From: an uncultured Chloroflexaceae bacterium
GTDB taxonomy: Bacteria; Chloroflexota; Chloroflexia; Chloroflexales; Chloroflexaceae
Length of the DNA stretch: 5,527 nucleotides
Assembly (NCBI GenBank): GCA_937141995.1
Contig: CAKZQX010000852.1
Span: 1 to 5,527 of the forward strand
Reading direction: 5' to 3'
Shown piece by piece: positions 1 through 4,340 of the stretch (positions within the stretch are counted from its first letter, which is position 1; the number at the start of each line of letters is the position of its first letter). A program made the translations under genes and the position numbers. The notes beneath the pieces are model-generated. The model was not told the DNA's origin. It did not search any database and saw only the letters and a list, made by a program, of their open reading frames with translations.

Positions 1-362
1 AATACCTGATTTGTCTGGTGGCGACGGTAGTAAGTATTTTGACCTTCTTCTCGATGTTGAAGATCTGGAATGAGGTCTTCTGGAAACAGTTGCCGGAGTC
101 GGCGCAGGAACCACAACGCGCAACGCCGGGGTTAGTGGTTCCGGGCGCGATTCTCGTTCTGATGAGCCTGCTGATTGGCTTTGGCGCGGGACCGGCACTG
201 GACTACAGTACCCTGGCGGCGGATCAGGCGCTTGATGTGGCCGGCTATGTCACCGATGTCTGTGGTGCTACCGGATGCGAGCCACCGGCACTGGGGCAGC
301 CGGTTGACCCGGCGAATATGCGCGCATTGACGATGGATATAATCCCGGAGATGGACGAGTAG
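1..362 (+). CDS. mnhD: Mrp/Mnh Na+/H+ antiporter subunit D, C-terminal part (5' truncated by window edge)
   Basis: This is the C-terminal end of the large, NADH-dehydrogenase-like (NuoN/NuoM-type) subunit of the Mrp cation:proton antiporter, an inner-membrane complex that exports Na+ (or K+) in exchange for protons. The frame is open from base 3, giving 119 visible residues and a TAG stop at 360-362. The GTG at 18 is internal, not the start. Visible are the end of one membrane helix (VVSILTFFSMLKIW), the family-typical FW after it, a further hydrophobic helix (VVPGAILVLMSLLIGFGAGPA), and a polar tail with a DVCGATGC cysteine pair. The assignment rests on this tail pattern and on mnhE, mnhF and mnhG following in canonical order. 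Most of the protein, including the proton-channel Lys/Glu residues, lies outside the window. A NuoN/NuoM homologue is the alternative, but the neighbours make that unlikely. Confidence 0.88.
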   Translation, partial: YLICLVATVVSILTFFSMLKIWNEVFWKQLPESAQEPQRATPGLVVPGAILVLMSLLIGFGAGPALDYSTLAADQALDVAGYVTDVCGATGCEPPALGQPVDPANMRALTMDIIPEMDE

Positions 363-372
363 GACAACCCTG

Positions 373-387
373 CCCGGCCAATCCGGG
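373..387 (+). other. Small GC hairpin in the mnhD-mnhE gap
   Basis: CCCGG at 373-377 can pair with CCGGG at 383-387 around a 5-base CCAAT loop, in the 42-base gap between the mnhD stop and the mnhE start. No T-run follows, so it is not a terminator. It might tune mRNA stability between the cistrons, or be chance in GC-rich DNA. Confidence 0.25.
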
Positions 388-392
388 GACAA

Positions 393-399
393 GAGGAGG
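393..399 (+). promoter_or_regulatory. Strong ribosome binding site of mnhE
   Basis: GAGGAGG lies five bases before the ATG at 405. It favours that start over the in-frame ATG at 411 and gives mnhE independent ribosome loading, unlike mnhF and mnhG, whose starts overlap the previous stop codons. Confidence 0.75.
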
Positions 400-404
400 C
401 CGCT

Positions 405-884
405 ATGCGTATGGCGTTACTCAATTTTATTCTGGCACTGGTCTGGATGGCGCTGAGAGCATCATTTACACCGGTGGATTTTGTTGTCGGTTTTGTGATT
501 GGGTTTGGGATTATTATGCTGACCCAACGCGCATTTGGTGTCACTTCCAGCAACTATGGCCGGCGAAGCCGGCGAATTTTTCGCTTCATCGGCTTTACCT
601 TCTGGAATATCATCAAGGCCAATATCGCCGTCGCCAGGGTGGTGCTATCCCCACAGATGGAAGTCCATCCGGGTATTCTGGCCGTAACAATGGACTCATG
701 TAGTGATATTGGGATGACTTCGCTGGCAAATCTGATTACGCTCACGCCCGGGACACTAACGCTGGATGTGGCGAGCGATACATGTACGCTCTACATCCAC
801 TTTATGAATGTTGACGATCCCGATGCCCTGCGAAGTGAAATCAAGAACTACTTTGAGCGGCGGGTTGTGGAGGTGTTTGAATAA
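405..884 (+). CDS. mnhE: Mrp/Mnh Na+/H+ antiporter subunit E
   Basis: This is a small membrane subunit of the Mrp antiporter, needed in studied systems for assembly and activity of the complex. The 159 residues match the normal family length. Two hydrophobic helices lie in residues 3-42, followed by a basic stretch (YGRRSRR, about 51-57) and a third amphipathic-to-hydrophobic segment (about 58-81). A soluble C-terminal domain follows. The MnhE hallmark is at residues 86-122: the HPG motif, then LANLITLTPGTLTLDV. The C-terminal DDPDALRSEIK...ERRVVEV stretch is also typical. The start at 405 is set by a GAGGAGG site. The TAA stop shares its last A with the mnhF ATG, so the next gene is probably translationally coupled. 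No broken or missing motif is seen. Confidence 0.95.
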   Translation: MRMALLNFILALVWMALRASFTPVDFVVGFVIGFGIIMLTQRAFGVTSSNYGRRSRRIFRFIGFTFWNIIKANIAVARVVLSPQMEVHPGILAVTMDSCSDIGMTSLANLITLTPGTLTLDVASDTCTLYIHFMNVDDPDALRSEIKNYFERRVVEVFE

Positions 885-1165
885 TGACCCTGTTTAACCT
901 GTTCATGACGATACTGCTCACTATTCTGGCCCTATCAATGGCCCTGTCGGCACTGCGGTTGCTGCGCGGGCCAAGCATTCCGGATCGGGCACTGGCCTTT
1001 GATGTAATTATGGTGCATGTGGTGGGCTTGATTGCGCTCTATGCCATCCTGGTCCGCGAGGCATTGCTGATCGATGCTGTTATTATCGTAGCGGTGCTGG
1101 GCTTTCTGGGAACGGTAGCTATTGCACGTTATGTCGAGCGGGGCGACGAGCAAGGGAGAAATTGA
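884..1165 (+). CDS. mnhF: Mrp/Mnh Na+/H+ antiporter subunit F
   Basis: This is a small integral membrane subunit of the Mrp cation:proton antiporter. At 93 residues it is full length for the family and has three predicted helices (about residues 2-25, 36-56 and 61-82). Signature residues are the loop RLLRGPSIPDRALAFDVI (about 25-42) and the third-helix segment DAVIIVAVLGFLGTVAIARY. In homologues the Asp of the PDR/D region is part of the conserved core and has been linked to ion translocation. The ATG overlaps the mnhE stop by one base and the TGA overlaps the mnhG ATG by one base, so the three subunits are made in a tightly coupled way. The C-terminus is short and charged. Confidence 0.95.
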   Translation: MTLFNLFMTILLTILALSMALSALRLLRGPSIPDRALAFDVIMVHVVGLIALYAILVREALLIDAVIIVAVLGFLGTVAIARYVERGDEQGRN

Positions 1166-1560
1166 TGGTATTTTTACAAGAACTTGTAACGGTGCTGCTG
1201 GTACTGGTTGGCGTGTCGTTTATGGTACTCTCGTCAATCGGGTTGTTGCGCCTGCCCGATGTCTACACACGCATGCACGCCGGCGGCAAGTCGAGTACGC
1301 TGGGGATTATTGCCGTGCTGCTTGCTGTGGCTGTGCATACCGGGACGCTGGTGGCGGTTGGGAAAATGCTTGCACTGATTGGCTTCTTCTTTCTGACGGC
1401 TCCCGTCGCTGCCCATATGCTGGGGCGAGCAGCCTATCGCACCCATGTCCCATTTGTGGTTGAACCGCTCCAGGATGAACTGGCAGATCATTATAACTCG
1501 GAGCGTCATGGCCTGCCCCCTTCCCAGGTTTTACCTGAGCCGGAGATGGGGGCAGAGTAA
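1165..1560 (+). CDS. mnhG: Mrp/Mnh Na+/H+ antiporter subunit G
   Basis: This is the last subunit of the Mrp antiporter operon, a three-helix membrane protein (helices at about residues 6-28, 44-62 and 66-87). The signature GLLRLPDVYTRMHAGGKSS begins at residue 26 and is followed by the usual TLG; TAPVAAHMLGRAAY is at 78-91. The ATG at 1165 is preferred over the in-frame TTG at 1162 because it overlaps the mnhF stop (TGATG) and has GGGAGA at about 1154-1159. The protein is 131 residues, with an acidic, proline-containing tail of about 40 residues after the last helix (HVPFVVEPLQDELADHY onward). No mrp gene follows, as expected for the A-to-G order. The transcript probably ends in the hairpin at 1714-1751. 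Confidence 0.95.
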   Translation: MVFLQELVTVLLVLVGVSFMVLSSIGLLRLPDVYTRMHAGGKSSTLGIIAVLLAVAVHTGTLVAVGKMLALIGFFFLTAPVAAHMLGRAAYRTHVPFVVEPLQDELADHYNSERHGLPPSQVLPEPEMGAE

Positions 1561-1687
1561 TTTTGTGTAACCGAATGTTGAAATGTTGTCTCCTTCACTT
1601 CCACCCTTCTCTCCGCCTGGATAAGCGCTTAACAGAGCCTCAACGGAGGGAATAGCTGTTTTGCTTCCCTGTGATTATAGTATAGTG

Positions 1688-1713
1688 GGTGCAGGATCAA
1701 GCAGAGTTGCACC
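1688..1713 (+). other. Hairpin adjoining the terminator
   Basis: GGTGCA (1688-1693) pairs with TGCACC (1708-1713) around a 14-base loop. The arm ends exactly where the terminator-like stem at 1714 begins, so the two hairpins could stack end to end in RNA. Confidence 0.4.
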
Positions 1714-1751
1714 TGGTCGGGCGTTGTATAGCGGTCCCCGACCAAGTTTTT
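1714..1751 (+). terminator. Probable rho-independent terminator after the mrp operon (or leader attenuator)
   Basis: TGGTCGGG (1714-1721) pairs perfectly with CCCGACCA (1737-1744) around a 15-base loop, and TTTTT follows at 1747-1751 after AG. This is intrinsic-terminator form in the + direction. The complementary strand has no T-run on its side, so it is not bidirectional. It lies about 154 bases after the mnhG stop. The loop is long and the T-run short, so efficiency is uncertain. Confidence 0.5.
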
Positions 1752-1803
1752 GATTCCTGCAACCAGGTATTCTTCTGAAATAGCACGGTTGGTACGCAGA
1801 TTG

Positions 1804-1817
1804 CAGTGCCGGCACTG
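1804..1817. repeat. 14-base perfect palindrome, possible operator
   Basis: CAGTGCCGGCACTG is self-complementary over all 14 bases. It sits about 120 bases before the antiporter start. A perfect palindrome with no spacer suits a dimeric DNA-binding protein better than an RNA hairpin. No regulator is recognised. Confidence 0.4.
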
Positions 1818-1824
1818 TTGGCAT

Positions 1825-1863
1825 GCACACCGGCATACCACTACCGGCGATTTGCCGGTGTGC
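1825..1863. repeat. 11-bp perfect inverted repeat upstream of the antiporter gene
   Basis: GCACACCGGCA (1825-1835) is the exact reverse complement of TGCCGGTGTGC (1853-1863), with a 17-base spacer. A smaller alternative stem, ACCGGC/GCCGGT (1843-1848/1854-1859, loop of five), uses the same right arm, so the two are mutually exclusive. No T-run follows. Confidence 0.55.
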
Positions 1864-1920
1864 CGCGCTCCGGATAGCTCGCTCATATCCTGATAAAAAC
1901 TGGTTATCTGCATTGCACAG

Positions 1921-1928
1921 AAAGGAAA
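1921..1928 (+). promoter_or_regulatory. Ribosome binding site that sets the antiporter start
   Basis: AAAGGAAA lies roughly nine bases before the ATG at 1937. It supports that start over the in-frame ATG at 1823, whose extra 38 residues are polar, Cys/Arg-containing and unlike the N-terminus of this family. Confidence 0.6.
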
Positions 1929-1936
1929 CCTGCGCT

Positions 1937-3262
1937 ATGGAAGAAGTCGGTATGGGCTTTGGACTGACGCTGCTGGCAATTGCCGTGATCCTGCTTACCG
2001 CCAAACTCTCGAACCTGGTCGAGAATTTTGGTCAACCGGCGGTGCTGGGGGAACTGGTAGTCGGCATGATCCTGGGGAATCTCATATTTCTGAATGTCGG
2101 GTTCTTTGAACTGGTCAAGGAAAACGAGGTGATCACTTTCCTGGCCGAACTGGGGGTGATCATTCTCCTCTTCCAGGTTGGCCTGGAATCGAACCTGGCA
2201 ACCATGCGGCAAGTGGGCGCACGGGCCGGGTTAGTTGCAATTGTCGGTGTGGTGGTTCCCTTTGTTTTGGGAACCTATATCGTCGGACCACTGCTGCTGC
2301 CGGGACTTGACTCCAATGCCTATATCTTTCTGGGCGCGACCCTGACGGCCACATCGGTCGGCATTACCGCGCGGGTCTTCCGCGATCTCGGGCGATTACA
2401 AGACCGGGAGGCCCAGATCGTGCTGGGCGCAGCCGTCATTGACGATGTGCTTGGTCTGATTATTCTGGCGGTGGTGTCGGCAATTGTCACGCTAGGCAGC
2501 GTGAGTGTGCTGGATATTGGCTGGATTGCGCTCAAAGCGCTGCTCTTTCTGGTTGGTGCAACGGCAATAGGAAAACTGATGGGACCGTACATTGGTGCCG
2601 GGTTCTCCAAAATCCAGTGGGGCATCGGTATGAAGTTTGTCTCGGCCATCAGCGCCTGTCTGATCTTTGCATTTCTCGCCGAAGTGATTGGCCTGGCTCC
2701 GATTGTCGGTGCGTTTGCCGCCGGGTTGGTTCTTGACCCGGTCTACTTCAAGCATTTTGCCAGCGCCAAGGTGATTGAGGATATGCGTGAAGCGGTCCAT
2801 GCGCCTGAGACTGATTCTGAAACCCGGAACCGCCTGGAACGGATTATCGAGCACCATTCGCACCATCATGTCGAGGATCTGATCGAGCCGTTGAGCTATT
2901 TTCTGGTGCCAATCTTTTTTGTGCGTACGGGTATGGAGGTCAATCTGGCATCGTTGCTTGATCTGCAAATTATCCTGGTGGCCCTGGGGGTGACGGTCGT
3001 GGCATTTGCGGGCAAGATCGTTGCCGGCTATGTGGCGGGGGATGTCCGTCGGGCCGTTGTCGGCTGGGGCATGGTACCGCGTGGTGAGGTCGGGTTGATT
3101 TTTGCCTCGATTGGGCAATCGCTGGGGGTGATTTCCGAAGGGCTCTTCTCGGTGATTGTGATTATGGTGATTTTGAGTACGCTGATTACGCCAACGGTAT
3201 TGACAATATTGTTGAAACGACAGGATGCGCCGCAAGATGCGCCGGTACCACAACAAGTTTAG
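1937..3262 (+). CDS. CPA2-family cation:proton antiporter (KefB/GerN/NapA-like Na+/H+ exchanger)
   Basis: This is an inner-membrane Na+ or K+/H+ antiporter of the Na_H_Exchanger fold (Pfam PF00999), 441 residues with about a dozen helices. In order: GQPAVLGELVVGMILG (32-47), AELGVIILLFQVGLES (70-85), the crossed-helix TATSVG (137-142), AAVIDDVLGLI (165-175) with the ion-binding Asp169-Asp170, an internal Lys360 in AFAGKIVAGY, and PRGEVGL (381-387). The Asp pair with a helix-10 Lys is the pattern of electrogenic NapA-like members; that mode is inferred. There is no C-terminal TrkA_N/RCK domain, so this is not a full KefB/KefC. The loop at about 281-315 holds the cluster HHSHHH (306-311), which may sense pH or metal. 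The upstream gap is rich in dyads; the 3' end overlaps the next gene by 38 bases. Cation specificity cannot be read from sequence. Confidence 0.92.
   Translation: MEEVGMGFGLTLLAIAVILLTAKLSNLVENFGQPAVLGELVVGMILGNLIFLNVGFFELVKENEVITFLAELGVIILLFQVGLESNLATMRQVGARAGLVAIVGVVVPFVLGTYIVGPLLLPGLDSNAYIFLGATLTATSVGITARVFRDLGRLQDREAQIVLGAAVIDDVLGLIILAVVSAIVTLGSVSVLDIGWIALKALLFLVGATAIGKLMGPYIGAGFSKIQWGIGMKFVSAISACLIFAFLAEVIGLAPIVGAFAAGLVLDPVYFKHFASAKVIEDMREAVHAPETDSETRNRLERIIEHHSHHHVEDLIEPLSYFLVPIFFVRTGMEVNLASLLDLQIILVALGVTVVAFAGKIVAGYVAGDVRRAVVGWGMVPRGEVGLIFASIGQSLGVISEGLFSVIVIMVILSTLITPTVLTILLKRQDAPQDAPVPQQV
3221..3244 (+). repeat. 12-bp tandem duplication at the gene overlap
   Basis: CAGGATGCGCCG (3221-3232) is followed at once by CAAGATGCGCCG (3233-3244), 11 of 12 bases identical. 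In the antiporter frame it encodes a doubled QDAP near the C-terminus. In the dehydrogenase frame it supplies two candidate ATG starts, at 3225 and 3237. Confidence 0.85.
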
Positions 3263-4334
3263 CCTGCTGGTCGTGCTGCTGGTCAGTCTGCTGCTGCCGG
3301 CAGCATGCAGCACAACAAACAATGCAACCGATACGACCGATCCAGCGGAACCGGGTTCCCCGGCAGTGTCCAATGTGACACTGCCCGCCGGTTTCCGCGC
3401 TACGGTGTATGCGACCAGGTTGCGCGGGCCGACTGCCATGAACTTTGGACCCGGGGGTGCGCTGTTTATAACCCAACTAAACGGGCCGGAGAATGCCGGA
3501 ACCGGGCAGGTAGTGCGGATTGATGCTCCCGGCGCGGAGCCGGTGCCGGTGCTGGAGAATCTGCTCAAGCCGACCGGTCTGGCCTGGCGGGATGATGCGC
3601 TGTTTGTGGTCCTTCAACGCGATGTGATCCGTGTGCGCCGCGATGCAGTCGGGCAATTAGGAGAGCCGGAGATAATCGTGCGCGATCTGCCGTTTAACAG
3701 CCGTTCAACCGGGCAGATCACGCTACTGCCGGATGATCGCCTGCTGTTCGAGTCGTCCGGCACGCTCAGTAACCCGGAGTCGGGAAAACTGCTGACGCTG
3801 GCACCGGGGGAGGAGACACCGCAGGAACTGGCGCGTGGTTTCAAGAATGCCTATGCCCACGCGGTTGACCCGGCGACAGGGCAGATCTACACAACCGAGA
3901 TCGGCGATGGGCTGATGAATGGTGAACCGCCGCCGGAGGAGATCAACCTGGTGCAGCCGGGGGCGCACTATGGCTGGCCGCGCTGCTACGCCGACCGCGA
4001 ACCGGCTGCAAATAACGGCGGCACCGAGGAGTTTTGCGCAACCACCGTGCCGCCGGTCATTACCTTTCCGCCGCGCACCACACCGACCGGACTGGCATTC
4101 TATGCCGGTGAGGATTTCCCGCCGGACTATCGGGATGCGCTCTATGTGGCGCTCTGGCAGGGCGACCCACCGCGAGTCTGGCGCGTGACGCTGTCACAGG
4201 TGGGCGACCGGGTGACGGGCGCGGCAACGCCGTTTATCGACGGTATGGAACGCCCCATGGATCTGCTGCCCCATCCGGATGGCGGGCTGCTGGCGCTGGA
4301 TTTTGGGGCGGGGGTGGTGTATCGGATAGAGTAA
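3225..4334 (+). CDS. PQQ-type glucose/sorbosone dehydrogenase-family beta-propeller, probable lipoprotein
   Basis: This is an exported protein of the soluble aldose/sorbosone dehydrogenase (GSDH/YliI-like) six-bladed propeller family, in which some members oxidise sugars with PQQ. Residues 1-28 form a signal peptide: MRRKMRR, a hydrophobic core, then LLLPAAC, so Cys28 may be lipidated although Pro at -3 is atypical. A polar Thr/Pro-rich linker (29-50) precedes the propeller. Family motifs are LPAGFRATVYATRL (53-66), KPTGLAW (115-121), EEINLVQPGAHYGWPRCY (238-255), TPTGLAFY (286-293) and a closing blade RPMDLLPHPDGGLLALDF (343-360). Cys254 and Cys271 could form a disulfide. The position where the catalytic His is usual (a GxH motif before the FGPDG-like turn) appears to read STGQITLLPDD, so dehydrogenase activity is doubtful. 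ATG 3225 is taken as the start; 3237 is equally possible. The gene overlaps the antiporter by 38 bases and is probably co-translated. Confidence 0.82.
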   Translation: MRRKMRRYHNKFSLLVVLLVSLLLPAACSTTNNATDTTDPAEPGSPAVSNVTLPAGFRATVYATRLRGPTAMNFGPGGALFITQLNGPENAGTGQVVRIDAPGAEPVPVLENLLKPTGLAWRDDALFVVLQRDVIRVRRDAVGQLGEPEIIVRDLPFNSRSTGQITLLPDDRLLFESSGTLSNPESGKLLTLAPGEETPQELARGFKNAYAHAVDPATGQIYTTEIGDGLMNGEPPPEEINLVQPGAHYGWPRCYADREPAANNGGTEEFCATTVPPVITFPPRTTPTGLAFYAGEDFPPDYRDALYVALWQGDPPRVWRVTLSQVGDRVTGAATPFIDGMERPMDLLPHPDGGLLALDFGAGVVYRIE

Positions 4335-4340
4335 AGTCAG

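Larger units (their letters stand above)
1561..1936. other. 376-base intergenic region with several dyads
   Basis: No convincing gene is seen on either strand. The first half holds an AGGGAA/TTCCCT dyad (1647-1652/1665-1670) and an AT-rich stretch with two overlapping TATAGT boxes (1676-1686); no good -35 sits at proper spacing, so a promoter there is only possible. Next come two adjacent hairpins, the second followed by five Ts, then a 14-base palindrome and an 11-bp inverted repeat, listed separately. The last 60 bases hold the antiporter ribosome binding site. The region probably ends the mrp transcript and carries the leader or promoter of the antiporter gene. Confidence 0.7.

Noticed and set aside
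1122..1463. Plus-strand 113-codon frame overlapping mnhF and mnhG
   Set aside because: It is a shifted reading of mnhG, whose correct frame has all family motifs and a coupled start.
1852..1909. Sigma-70 promoter for the antiporter (TTGCCG at 1852; GATAGC or TTATCT downstream)
   Set aside because: Spacings of 15 bases or far more than 17, with poor -10 matches; not enough to call a promoter.
1629..1913. Minus-strand frame of 94 codons in the intergenic region, with a CRCACQQCRHC cysteine cluster
   Set aside because: No recognisable family, no clear ribosome binding site, and it is built from the palindromic and hairpin bases that explain the Cys/Arg pattern. A decayed gene fragment cannot be wholly excluded.
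1823..1936. N-terminal extension of the antiporter from the ATG at 1823
   Set aside because: The 38 extra residues are polar and start within the inverted repeat. The ATG at 1937 has an AAAGGAAA site and begins directly before the first membrane helix.
2492..3568. Long (358-codon) open frame on the minus strand across the antiporter and dehydrogenase genes
   Set aside because: It runs antisense to two well-supported genes; its translation is Arg/His/Gln-rich low-complexity sequence with no domain, as expected from a mirrored codon-biased frame.
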